NCBI GenBank assembly: GCA_949293555.1
Contig: CASFDV010000002.1
Coordinates: 17,794 to 81,793, forward strand
Source of the DNA: an uncultured Bacillota bacterium
GTDB taxonomy: Bacteria; Bacillota_I; Bacilli_A; RFN20; CAG-826
Reading direction: 5' to 3'
DNA: 64,000 nucleotides
Shown: piece by piece, positions 40,858-49,559 of the stretch
How positions within the stretch are numbered: position 1 is the first letter of the stretch
Layout of the letters: each line of letters starts with the position of its first letter
Made by a program: the position numbers and the translations under genes
The notes under the pieces: model-generated
Seen by the model: only the letters and a program-made list of their open reading frames with translations
Database searches by the model: none
What the model was told of the DNA's origin: nothing

Positions 40858-42915
40858 ATGGCAAGCATGAGTTTTCGGAAAAACGGGAAGGGTTTCGCGC
40901 CGTATCTCCTTTCCTTCCTTTTGATTGTCTTCCTCCTCGCTAGCCTTGTCCTTTATGGGGAGGAGAACCTCTTCATGGATTTCGGCGATCCGGAGAGGAT
41001 CTATTCCGACTGGGCGTTGTATCTGACGATCGCCAGCTACGTTCCGGTCCTTGTCGCCGTCCAATGGGTGGGGTCTCGGAAGTTCGGCATCAGGACTTCC
41101 TGGAGATGGCTCTCGCTTGCCGTCCTTTTCTTCATCCTTTCGTTGGTGGGCATATGGCTCGTCCCCGGCCCCGTGAAGAACGGGCAGACGGTGTTCTTAC
41201 CTGAGCTTTCCGGACAGATCCGCTACAGCGTGCTCAGCCTCTACGTCTCCGCTGGGCTCTACTACCTTCTCGCTTTCGCCCCGAAGATGGTGAGAGGGAT
41301 GGATTTCTACCACTTTGCCTGCTCGCTGGTCTTCGTGTTCACGATGATCACCGTCTGCTATTCCCTCATCGCCGAGATCGACTGCTACAAGAGCTTCTTC
41401 GACGGCTCCTATCCGAAGGTGCTGATTCCTTCCTCCTACTTCCGGAACAGGAACGCATACGGGTTCACCATCTTCATCGGCGTCGCCTCGATGATGTTCC
41501 TCGAGGCGAAGAGGCCGAGGTGGTGGAGGTGGCCCTTGATGCTCGGGCTGACCTTCCTCCAGCTCTTCATCATGAGCAAGAGCAGCATCATGGCCACCGC
41601 GATCGTCTTCATCGGGGGCTTCTTCTGGAACGCCTTCCGCTCCATCCGGGAGCATCCTTTCCGGAACACGGCGTTCCTTCTTCTTGGGCTTTCCATCATG
41701 GGTGCGGTCATCCTCTTCCCCTTCCTCGACGAGCTTGGCATCGGGTGGTTCCGGCCTTACCCGGCGATCTTGTTCAACCGCCTTAAGCAGCTCGTCAACT
41801 CCATCGACGGGTCGGGGAACGCGCGCCTTGATTGCTTCCAGATCACCTGGGACGCCTTGAAGACGAGCCCTCTTTCCCAGTGGTTCGGCTATGGGTTCGC
41901 GAACTGGAAGAACGCCATCTATGCCTATCACGGGGGATTCCTTCCGATCGACAACGCCTATGTCGAGGAACTCGCCAAGGGCGGGATCCTCGGCCTCGCC
42001 CTTTGCATCGCCATGTGGGCGTTCTTCTTCGTCCTCATCGTCCGGGCGATGAAGAGGAGGAGCCCCTACGGGCTGCCCCTTCTCCTCATTTATCTCGGCT
42101 TCCTTTCCCGTTCCTTCATCGAGGCTTCCTCCTTCCTCAACCCGAACATCACCTTCGCGATGCTCTACGTCCTTCTCGGGCTTCCTCTCCTGAGCCTCGA
42201 GCACTTCGAGACGGAGGAGTTCCGGAAGCTCTCGGAAGAGGAGGCGCTCGCCCTGCCGGGCTATCCTTGGAAGCCCAGGGGATTCCTTGGGGCCTACGCG
42301 GTCCTGATGCCCGTCATGGTCATCCTTCTTTATTCCCTTTCCGCTTCCTTTGATCTCGCGTCCCTTTTCTTCGGCGACATTCCTTCCGCCCTCGCATCGG
42401 GCATGGGCATATTGATCGCACCCTTCCTTCTCGCCCTCGGGTGCTCGCTCGTCAGGAAGCATCCTTGGAGGGGGAGCGGGCTCATCGCCCTTTCGATCCT
42501 CGAGATCTTCCTTGGCCTCGGGCTGCCTTTCCTCCTGGAGGGGTATGCGCCCTTCGTGCTGACCTTCGCCCCCTTGGTCATCGCGATCATCCTTGCCTAC
42601 GGGTGGTCGCCATCCCCGGGAGAGGTCATGAAGGGCCTGCTCCTTTATTTCCTCCCGGGGGCAATCCTCGCCTTCCTCCCGTGGCTTTATTCCCTCACGG
42701 GGGAAGCCTTCCCCGGCTACCCCCTCGCGATGGGGATCGTCCTCGTCATTTCCTACTACTTCATGCTCGACGTCCTTTCCGGCGCCTCCTCCCCCTTCTA
42801 TCCCCTTTGGAACCGGCTGGAATGGCGTCTTCTCCTCTTCCTTAGGAGAAGGGAGGCGAAGACGGAGAGGAAGTACTTCCGCTACAGGGAGAGGAAGAGG
42901 AGACTGCCCTCATGA
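40858..42915 (+). CDS. O-antigen polymerase/ligase-like membrane protein (Wzy_C type)
   Basis: A 685-residue integral membrane protein with about fifteen helices. The centre has RNRNAYGFTIFIGVASM, and the large outer loop carries FGYGFANWKN and IDNAYVEELAKGGILGLAL, the Wzy/WaaL signature (H/N-N-x-y-L-x-x-L-x-x-x-G-I-L-G). The C-terminal 200 residues form an extra multi-helix block and a basic cytoplasmic tail. It is likely the enzyme that polymerises or ligates a surface polysaccharide. ATG 40858 is used; ATG 40867 is an alternative. Confidence 0.82.
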   Translation: MASMSFRKNGKGFAPYLLSFLLIVFLLASLVLYGEENLFMDFGDPERIYSDWALYLTIASYVPVLVAVQWVGSRKFGIRTSWRWLSLAVLFFILSLVGIWLVPGPVKNGQTVFLPELSGQIRYSVLSLYVSAGLYYLLAFAPKMVRGMDFYHFACSLVFVFTMITVCYSLIAEIDCYKSFFDGSYPKVLIPSSYFRNRNAYGFTIFIGVASMMFLEAKRPRWWRWPLMLGLTFLQLFIMSKSSIMATAIVFIGGFFWNAFRSIREHPFRNTAFLLLGLSIMGAVILFPFLDELGIGWFRPYPAILFNRLKQLVNSIDGSGNARLDCFQITWDALKTSPLSQWFGYGFANWKNAIYAYHGGFLPIDNAYVEELAKGGILGLALCIAMWAFFFVLIVRAMKRRSPYGLPLLLIYLGFLSRSFIEASSFLNPNITFAMLYVLLGLPLLSLEHFETEEFRKLSEEEALALPGYPWKPRGFLGAYAVLMPVMVILLYSLSASFDLASLFFGDIPSALASGMGILIAPFLLALGCSLVRKHPWRGSGLIALSILEIFLGLGLPFLLEGYAPFVLTFAPLVIAIILAYGWSPSPGEVMKGLLLYFLPGAILAFLPWLYSLTGEAFPGYPLAMGIVLVISYYFMLDVLSGASSPFYPLWNRLEWRLLLFLRRREAKTERKYFRYRERKRRLPS

Positions 42916-43904
42916 AGGCGGTCGTCCGCTTCGAGAACGTCCGTTTCCCGGAAGGGAGCGGCTCTTTCTCGTTCTCCCTTTCTCCAGGAGTGAACCGCCT
43001 CCTTCCTTCTGAGAAGACGGAGAGGGAAACCGCCTCCTTCCTTTTCCCCGCGGGGACGGAAGGAAGGCTCGTCGTTGAAGGGAAGGAGTTCGACCTTTCC
43101 CGGCCGGGAGACGCCGGGCTTTTCCTCCTTGAGTGCCGCTTCAAGGAAGGGGGCGTCCTTTCCTCCCTCCTTCCTGTGGACGAAAGGGAAGGGGAGAGGG
43201 TCGCGAAGGAATGCCTGGCCTTGGAAGGGAAGCCCCTGCGGGAAAGGGTCATGGGCGTCATGTCGCTCCTTGAGGGGGAAGGCGCCCTTTATTTCATCGT
43301 CGAGGAAAGGGACGCGGCCCTTCTTTCCCTTGTCCGGAACATTTATCCCTCGTCCGGAAGCGTCCCCCTCCTGATCCTCGGGGAAGAGGAAGGGAGGAAG
43401 CCCATGCCCGAGAGCAGGGTCCGCTTCCGCTCGGGGAACTTCGAGAGGGAGCCCTTCCTGAAGGACATGAAGCTTAACCTTGGGGAGTACCTCTTCCAGG
43501 CCCTCTTCATGTTCCTCGCCTCCTCCCTTTCGATATTCGGGGTCCGTTCCCTTCTGAAAGGCGAGGACGGCCTTGTCGCCGGGACATGCCTCGCGGTAGG
43601 CTTCCTCGTCCTTCTCGTCTTCCTCAACAGCGTACGTTCCTCCCTTTCCCTTCTCCTCAAGAGAGGGAAAGGCCCCCTGCGCCTCAGGAGGATGTCCCTC
43701 GTCTCGGGCCTTGCGGGATCCCTTGGGGCGGCCTTGTCCTTGCTTCTCGCCTATGTATTGGAGGCGACCTCCTTCCTTGGCGGATTCCTTGATGGATTCG
43801 GGGACTGGTCGCTTTTCCTTTGCTTCCTCGTGGCGCTCCTTTCCTTCGTCTTGTCCCTCGGGGTTCTCGGAAGTCTCATGGGGAGGAAGAAGAATGGCAA
43901 CTAG
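42912..43904 (+). CDS. Degenerate ABC-ATPase-like domain fused to a membrane domain
   Basis: A 330-residue protein that overlaps the Wzy-like gene by 4 bases. The first 170 residues look like a shrunken ABC nucleotide-binding domain: AVVRFENVRFPEGSGSF, SFSLSPGVNRLL, TEGRLVVEGKEFDLS, then RVMGVMSLLEGEGALYFIVE, and VPLLILGEEEG. The Walker A, signature and Walker B motifs are missing. Residues about 190-320 contain four hydrophobic helices and a basic tail (GRKKNGN). I infer a non-catalytic, possibly regulatory or scaffold protein of polysaccharide assembly or export. The ABC relationship is my reading of weak similarity. Confidence 0.55.
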   Translation: MKAVVRFENVRFPEGSGSFSFSLSPGVNRLLPSEKTERETASFLFPAGTEGRLVVEGKEFDLSRPGDAGLFLLECRFKEGGVLSSLLPVDEREGERVAKECLALEGKPLRERVMGVMSLLEGEGALYFIVEERDAALLSLVRNIYPSSGSVPLLILGEEEGRKPMPESRVRFRSGNFEREPFLKDMKLNLGEYLFQALFMFLASSLSIFGVRSLLKGEDGLVAGTCLAVGFLVLLVFLNSVRSSLSLLLKRGKGPLRLRRMSLVSGLAGSLGAALSLLLAYVLEATSFLGGFLDGFGDWSLFLCFLVALLSFVLSLGVLGSLMGRKKNGN

Positions 43905-45030
43905 GATGAAAATGATGACGATCGTCGGGACGAGGCCCGAGATCATCCGCCTGTCCGAGACCATCAAGAAGCTCGACAAGGAGTTTGACCACGTCCTCGT
44001 CCATACGGGGCAGAACTACGACTACGAGCTGAACGGGATCTTCTTCGAGGAGCTGGGGCTCAGGAAGCCTGACATCTTCCTGTCCGCGGTCGGGAAGGAC
44101 CTGGGCGAGACGATGGGGAACATCATCGCGAGGTCCTACGAGGTCATCCGTGAGGAAAGGCCGGACGCGGTCCTGATCCTCGGGGACACGAACAGCGCCC
44201 TTTCGGCGATTTCGGCGAAGAGGCTCAAGTGCCCCATCTTCCACATGGAGGCGGGGAACCGCTGCTGGGACTGGAACGTCGCGGAGATGACCAACCGCGT
44301 GATCGTCGACCACATCGCCGACATCAACATGCCCTACAGCGAGTTCGCGGAGCAGAACCTCCTGAGGGAAGGCCTCCCCCAGAGGAAGATCGTGAGGACG
44401 GGATCCCCGATGAAGGAAGTCATCCTCGCCCACGACAAGGAGATCGAGGAGTCGGACGTCTTGGAAAGGCTTGGCCTGGAGAAGGACCGCTACATCGTCT
44501 TCTCCGCCCACAGGGAGGAGAACGTCGACAACAGGGAGAAGATGTTTACCCTCTTCGCCTCCTTGAACGAGATCACCGAGGAGCTGGGGATGCCTGTCGT
44601 CTTCTCCTGCCACCCAAGGACCAGGAAGAGGCTCGAGGCGGAAGGCTTTCGTCTTTCCCCGAGGATCATTGAGAGCAAGCCCTTCGGCTTCCTGGACTAC
44701 GGGAAGCTTCAGAGGAACGCCTATGTCGTATTGAGCGATTCCGGCTCCTTGACCGAGGAAAGCGCGATCTCTCATTTCCCCGCGGTGTTGATCCGCACCT
44801 CAACGGAGCGTCAGGAAGGGACGATCTATCATGCGATTTCCATCCCTGGGATCCGTAAGGAGAACATCCTCCGGGCAATCCCTATCGCTAGAAAACGCGC
44901 GTTTGAAGGCCGGTCTACAGGGGTAATCGCAGTTCCGGATTATGACGTGGATGATGTCTCGGATAAGGTTGTTCAAATGATCGTCGGCATGGCGGATTGG
45001 GTTAGAACGAAAGTCTGGGGAGCCTCCTAG
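43894..45030 (+). CDS. capG: UDP-N-acetylglucosamine 2-epimerase (CapG/FnlC type)
   Basis: A 378-residue non-hydrolysing 2-epimerase: MKMMTIVGTRPEIIRLSETI, HTGQNYDYELNGIFFEELGL, VLILGDTNSALSAISAKRL, IFHMEAGNRCWD, EEMNRV-like NVAEMTNRVIVDHIAD and ALVLSDSG-like YVVLSDSGSLTEES are all typical. With capE and capF it would complete UDP-N-acetyl-L-fucosamine synthesis. I choose ATG 43894, which has GGGAGGA seven bases upstream and overlaps the previous stop; ATG 43906 is the alternative. The last third is AT-richer. Confidence 0.9.
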   Translation: MATRMKMMTIVGTRPEIIRLSETIKKLDKEFDHVLVHTGQNYDYELNGIFFEELGLRKPDIFLSAVGKDLGETMGNIIARSYEVIREERPDAVLILGDTNSALSAISAKRLKCPIFHMEAGNRCWDWNVAEMTNRVIVDHIADINMPYSEFAEQNLLREGLPQRKIVRTGSPMKEVILAHDKEIEESDVLERLGLEKDRYIVFSAHREENVDNREKMFTLFASLNEITEELGMPVVFSCHPRTRKRLEAEGFRLSPRIIESKPFGFLDYGKLQRNAYVVLSDSGSLTEESAISHFPAVLIRTSTERQEGTIYHAISIPGIRKENILRAIPIARKRAFEGRSTGVIAVPDYDVDDVSDKVVQMIVGMADWVRTKVWGAS

Positions 45031-46148
45031 CAATCTAAATCTAGACCCAGGAGCCCCGCGACAATCTTGTTTTCGTTGCCCTCAAGCTGGTACTCCTTGG
45101 CTAGGGTTTTGACGTTTGCGACCATCCTGGGGTAGTCCGTGTGGTAGAGGGCTTTTTCAATCGCGTCCGCCAGTTGATGGCTGTCACCGACGTTAGTCAG
45201 ATAGCCTTCCTGCCCGTCTACGATTAGTTCCTCAGCAACCGGGTATCTCGTCATGATCGAAGGCACGCCTGCGATGACCGATTCCACCCAAGAGCCTGGG
45301 ACACCCTCCCAATAGGTTGGAAGGACAAAGAACTTGTGTTTCGCGAATATGCGGTACTTGTCAGATTGTGATGCTATGCCCCGATAGACGAAATCATCAT
45401 TAAGGGAAGCATCGAATATTCTCCTTTCTTCTTGGGTCATATCGATGCGACCGTAGATATTCAGTTTGGGGCGAATGCCGCGCTTGTTTAGCAAATGAAT
45501 GGCATCGATAAGGACAAAGATTCCCTTGGGAGTAGATACCCTCCCGAAGAACAACAGATCGCCGTTCGGAATATATCCGTTCTCTAGGGGTTTTTCATGT
45601 ACCAAGGGCGCTTCTCTGACATTGACGATTTTTCTACAGTTGGTGAGCCCATAGAGTCGTTCATAGGACGAAATAAGGTATTGGTTCTCTAGAAGAATGC
45701 TGTCGTAGCGTGAAAGCCACTTGCCAACTCTGCTGTCGTTAATCTCTTGGTAGCCGCTGGAGGGAAACGCCCGCAATTTTTCCTCGGGCAGATGTTCGAT
45801 CGCCTTTTGAATAGTGCCTGCCCCAATTGGCACAAAAATGATCTTGTTCTTGCGTTTTTTAGCAAGCCAGGAAACCAAGGGGACGATGGTCCGGGAGCCA
45901 TTTGGACCAGTCATGACAATGATCGTCCGGCCTTCATCAAGGTTTTTCCTCACGGAATGAAGAATTCTCAGGACGTGAGCCTTCCAATTCGTTAGATCAA
46001 CGACATTCACGTCCACCCCTGCTTCTTTCAGGAGGCGATAATGCAAACTTGTCCTGACCTGGCCTCCTTCGTTGTACTTGTCTGCCTGACTTGGGTCAAA
46101 ACTGGAAACGATCGTTGCCTTGATGCCGAAGAATCTCTCGTTTCCCAT
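45027..46148 (-). CDS. GT4-family glycosyltransferase, AT-rich
   Basis: A 373-residue GT-B enzyme lying on the opposite strand between capG and capE. The donor half contains GDLLFFGRVSTPKGIFVLIDA, LNIYGRIDMTQEE, FVLPTYWEGVPGSWVESVIAGV and PVAEELIVDGQEGYLTN, the GT4 E-x7-E region and its surroundings. The gene is visibly AT-richer than the flanking operon and uses different codons, which suggests recent acquisition. GGAG lies a few bases before ATG 46148. Its stop overlaps the end of capG by 4 bases. Confidence 0.88.
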   Translation of the reverse strand: MGNERFFGIKATIVSSFDPSQADKYNEGGQVRTSLHYRLLKEAGVDVNVVDLTNWKAHVLRILHSVRKNLDEGRTIIVMTGPNGSRTIVPLVSWLAKKRKNKIIFVPIGAGTIQKAIEHLPEEKLRAFPSSGYQEINDSRVGKWLSRYDSILLENQYLISSYERLYGLTNCRKIVNVREAPLVHEKPLENGYIPNGDLLFFGRVSTPKGIFVLIDAIHLLNKRGIRPKLNIYGRIDMTQEERRIFDASLNDDFVYRGIASQSDKYRIFAKHKFFVLPTYWEGVPGSWVESVIAGVPSIMTRYPVAEELIVDGQEGYLTNVGDSHQLADAIEKALYHTDYPRMVANVKTLAKEYQLEGNENKIVAGLLGLDLDC

Positions 46149-46188
46149 GTTCTCCTATTCCTTCCTTGAAGTAATCTCGCCCTTGCGA

Positions 46189-46217
46189 TTGAAATACGCC
46201 ACGCCCGCACTTAGATT
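46189..46217 (+). promoter_or_regulatory. Promoter of the capE operon
   Basis: TTGAAA (46189-46194), a 17-base spacer and TAGATT (46212-46217) end nine bases before ATG 46227, so the expected leader is about three bases and contains no full ribosome binding site. Confidence 0.6.
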
Positions 46218-46226
46218 ACGGGAAGT

Positions 46227-47231
46227 ATGATAACTAAATTCGATGGTAAGGTCTTCCTGATTACCGGCGGGACCGGCTCCTTCGGCCATGCGATGGTCGA
46301 CCGCCTTCTTACGGTCGGCCCGAAGGAAATTCGCATCCTTTCCCGCGACGAGAAGAAGCAGGACGACATGCGGAAGGCCTACGGGGACGACCGGCTGAAG
46401 TTCTACATAGGGGACGTCAGGGACCTTTCCGCGATCGACGGGGCGTTCCGCGGGGTGGACTATGTGTTCTCTGCGGCGGCCCTGAAGCAGGTCCCTTCTT
46501 GCGAGTTCTACCCGATGGAGGCGCTCAAGACGAACGTCATCGGTAGTGACAACGTGATCACTGCCTGCGTCCATAACCACGTGAAGAAGGCGGTGTTCCT
46601 CTCGACGGACAAGGCGGCCTATCCCATCAATGCGATGGGGATGACAAAGGCTCTCATGGAGAAGAACGTTGTTGCCAGGAGCAGGCAGATGCTGGAGGGC
46701 GACACCGTGCTTTGCCTGACCCGCTACGGGAACGTGATGGCTTCCCGAGGGTCCGTGATCCCTCTCTTCGTTGATCAGATCAAGTCAGGCAACCCCATTA
46801 CGGTGACGAACCCCGAGATGACCCGCTTCATGATGACCCTCGAGGATGCGGTCGAGCTTGTCCTTTATGCCTTCGAGCATGGGGAACAAGGCGATCTCTT
46901 CGTCCAGAAGGCTCCTGCGGCGACGATCAGGACGCTCGCCGAAGCGGTCCTGTCCTTCTATCCGGAGAACAAAGGGATCGACTACATCGGGACGAGGCAC
47001 GGGGAGAAGCTCTTCGAGACCCTCGTCACCCAGGAGGAGATGCTCCGCGCGGCGGATGAAGGAAACTTCTTCCGGATCAAGTCCGACAACAGGGACCTTA
47101 ACTACGGGAAGTACGTCGAGCACGGGATGGGGCATGTCGAGATTCCGGAAAGCTATACGTCCCACAGCACGACAAGGCTTGACGTCGAGGGCATGAGGAA
47201 GCTCCTGCTCAAGCTGGAGATGTTCCGGTGA
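46227..47231 (+). CDS. capE: UDP-GlcNAc 4,6-dehydratase/5-epimerase (CapE/FnlA type)
   Basis: A 334-residue short-chain dehydrogenase. The NADP site is FLITGGTGSFG (11-20), then VFSAAALKQVPSCEFYPMEALKTN. The usual Tyr-x3-Lys pair appears as Met137-x3-Lys141 in INAMGMTKALMEKN, the Met variant characteristic of CapE-type inverting dehydratases. RYGNVMASRGSVIPLF and GTRHGEKLFETLVTQEE confirm the family. It makes the 4-keto-6-deoxy-L-arabino intermediate for FucNAc. It overlaps capF by 4 bases. Confidence 0.93.
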   Translation: MITKFDGKVFLITGGTGSFGHAMVDRLLTVGPKEIRILSRDEKKQDDMRKAYGDDRLKFYIGDVRDLSAIDGAFRGVDYVFSAAALKQVPSCEFYPMEALKTNVIGSDNVITACVHNHVKKAVFLSTDKAAYPINAMGMTKALMEKNVVARSRQMLEGDTVLCLTRYGNVMASRGSVIPLFVDQIKSGNPITVTNPEMTRFMMTLEDAVELVLYAFEHGEQGDLFVQKAPAATIRTLAEAVLSFYPENKGIDYIGTRHGEKLFETLVTQEEMLRAADEGNFFRIKSDNRDLNYGKYVEHGMGHVEIPESYTSHSTTRLDVEGMRKLLLKLEMFR

Positions 47232-48349
47232 AGAAAATCCTCATCCTCGGCGGCAAGGGGTTCGTGGGGAGGTTCCTCGCCCTTTGCGTGAAAGAGCAGG
47301 GAGGCGAGCCTCTCGTATACGACCTTGGCCAAAGCGAGGACGAGCTTCTTTCTTTCTATGGCCAAGCTGACTTTGTGATCGACGCGCATGGTCTTAATCG
47401 CTCGGAGGACTCTTTCGAGTTCTTCCGGGTGAACGTGGACCAGACGATCCGTTATGCTTCGATGGCGAAGGAGCAGAAGATCCCTTACCTCTTCCTTTCC
47501 AGCATCCAGGCCGGGAACGGGACGCCCTACGGAGAGTCCAAGCTCCGGGCGGAAGAGGAACTGGAGAAGTTGGGGGACAAGGCTATCCGTTATGTCAGGC
47601 TCTCCAATGTCTTCGGCCCTACTTGCCGTCCCGGGTATAACTCGGTGATCGCCACGTGGGCGGACGCCGCTGCCCGGCGGAAGACGGATGAGATTGCCTT
47701 AAATCTGTCGTCAAGGGATCGAGTGCTTCCTCTCCTTCACGTTGGTGATCTTGCTGAGATAGTCGTTTCTATGCTGATGGGTTCTGGTCTAGATGGCATT
47801 CAGGCAAGCGTCGACAAAGCTGTTTGGAATGTTCCCCTTGAATCGGTTTGGAAACTTTTCATTCATTTGGCCAGCTTGGACCAGGAGACTGACCCTTTGG
47901 TTGGCCTCTCTTCCTTAGGGATTGCCGCATCTGTGCTTGAACGTCTCTATGGGACGTTCCTCTTCGCCCTTAAGGAACCTCTCGTTCTTGTCCCTGATAA
48001 CCACACGGACGCGAGAGGGTCCTTCTCCGAGCTTATGAAGGGAGGCTTTGGTGGAGAATGCCAGGTTTCATGGAATACAGTAAACCCTCGATTTGAAAAA
48101 GGGGGGCATTATCACCACCACAAGATTGAGCGGTTCTCCTTCATGGGTCCCAAAATGAGGCTTTCCTTAGAATCCTGCCTCCAAGCCGAATACTGGTCGA
48201 GCTCCGTGGTCACGGATCGCCTCTGCTCCTATGACATTCCGCCCTTTGTGTGTCATTCATTTCGGAACGAAGGGGCGGAAACCCAAGGGGTGGTAATCTG
48301 GTGCTCTGAGAAGTTTGACCCAAGTGATAGTGATACTTATGGTCGTTAA
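47228..48349 (+). CDS. capF: Bifunctional 4-keto reductase with C-terminal cupin (CapF/FnlB type)
   Basis: A 373-residue two-domain enzyme. Residues 1-240 are a Rossmann reductase (VKKILILGGKGFVGRFLALC, SSIQAGNGTPYGESKLRAEE) and residues 255-373 a cupin with HTDARGSFSELM, a GHYHHHKIERF metal-binding cluster and PPFVCHSFRNEG. This is the CapF layout; the cupin half epimerises and the N-terminal half reduces the CapE product. The start is GTG 47228 overlapping the capE stop. Base composition changes to AT-rich after about 47690, within the gene. Confidence 0.92.
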   Translation: MKKILILGGKGFVGRFLALCVKEQGGEPLVYDLGQSEDELLSFYGQADFVIDAHGLNRSEDSFEFFRVNVDQTIRYASMAKEQKIPYLFLSSIQAGNGTPYGESKLRAEEELEKLGDKAIRYVRLSNVFGPTCRPGYNSVIATWADAAARRKTDEIALNLSSRDRVLPLLHVGDLAEIVVSMLMGSGLDGIQASVDKAVWNVPLESVWKLFIHLASLDQETDPLVGLSSLGIAASVLERLYGTFLFALKEPLVLVPDNHTDARGSFSELMKGGFGGECQVSWNTVNPRFEKGGHYHHHKIERFSFMGPKMRLSLESCLQAEYWSSSVVTDRLCSYDIPPFVCHSFRNEGAETQGVVIWCSEKFDPSDSDTYGR

Positions 48350-49559
48350 GGAAAGGATTCGTATCTTCTTCCGGAAGGCCGGCGAATTCGTTTTCGACCG
48401 GCGCACCCTGCTTCTTTTTCTAGCTTCCATGATCGCTTTCCTGACCCCGTTCCTCGCTGCCTCAGGGAGCGAGGCGGCTTCTTCCGAATACTTGGCCACC
48501 CTAATTGCCCATGAAGCCACGGCAAACACGGAGTCCAAGGTCTTGAACGTGAACTACGCCACAATCCCTTCCGAGACTCCGGTTACTCGAGCGGAAGTAT
48601 CAAGCCTTTGTTCTGCTGCACATACCGACAGCACTTATAAGTACGTAGAGATGGAATACAACGCGCGTGTCCTGGTCAACGAGAACATAGGGGACTATGT
48701 TCGCGTCGATTCATTCCAAGACCCAGAGACATCGCTCGTGCTTTCCAACGCATTCACGAATCACACGAATCCTAAAGGGGAGATTATCTTCGACGTTTTT
48801 GAACTGAAGCTAATGTTTCCCAAGACGAATACCGGATTTTCCGGCTTTGACAATTTCTGCTATATCCGCCAGGAAGACGCCGATTACCTGATACAAACAA
48901 GCGATGGTCTTTACCAGGATTATGAGGACTTAATTGATGAGCCTCTTCCTGTCAGGTTCCTTGGATCCGAGGCCTCCCTTGAGTGGAAAATCGCAAACAT
49001 CATGTTTTCCGATAACGAGGTCTATCGTCACTTTAATACTGTCATTGGTCCGTGGGCGCTTTGCTACATCTACCTTCCTTCGTATGAATGCTGCTCGTTC
49101 AATTTTGATTACGCGGGTTCTGTTAGGACGAATGAAGGTTACTTGGAGACTTATCGAGATCGTTTCGGAGGCAAGAACTTTACTATCGCTGTCACGACCC
49201 GTGACATTCTCGATAAAGATGCTAGTGCGGTTTTGGAAATCGAGGACTTGATCCTTGGGGCGGGAGACAAGGGATATCCCGCCCCTGTTACCTTGGCCAT
49301 TAGTTTTGTTGCGCTTATTCCCCTTGTTGTCTCGCTTGTTTTGCTGAGAAAGTTTGTATGCCGGCATGCGGGAGGGGTTGCCCTCATAATGATCGCAACC
49401 GCTTCCTGCCTTTATGAAGGGTTTTCTTTGTCCTATTTGGCGAGCCCTCTGAATGTCATATATTTCACAAGCCAAGGGATGCTGATCTTCCTTGTTCTTC
49501 TTCTTGCTGGCATCGGCACGCTGTTTCTTGTCCGTGTATCCGGAGGCAGGGAACCGTGA
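48339..49559 (+). CDS. Membrane protein with large extracytoplasmic domain, unknown function
   Basis: A 406-residue protein with one helix near the N-terminus (about 22-42), about 280 residues probably outside the cell, and three C-terminal helices (about 315-400). The ecto-domain is rich in Asn, Tyr, Phe and Asp with no family I know. The layout recalls the two-ended anchoring of FtsX/MacB-type permeases, but motifs are lacking. ATG 48339 is preferred; it overlaps capF by 11 bases. The gene is AT-rich. It overlaps the polymerase gene that follows by 4 bases. Confidence 0.65.
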   Translation: MVVKERIRIFFRKAGEFVFDRRTLLLFLASMIAFLTPFLAASGSEAASSEYLATLIAHEATANTESKVLNVNYATIPSETPVTRAEVSSLCSAAHTDSTYKYVEMEYNARVLVNENIGDYVRVDSFQDPETSLVLSNAFTNHTNPKGEIIFDVFELKLMFPKTNTGFSGFDNFCYIRQEDADYLIQTSDGLYQDYEDLIDEPLPVRFLGSEASLEWKIANIMFSDNEVYRHFNTVIGPWALCYIYLPSYECCSFNFDYAGSVRTNEGYLETYRDRFGGKNFTIAVTTRDILDKDASAVLEIEDLILGAGDKGYPAPVTLAISFVALIPLVVSLVLLRKFVCRHAGGVALIMIATASCLYEGFSLSYLASPLNVIYFTSQGMLIFLVLLLAGIGTLFLVRVSGGREP

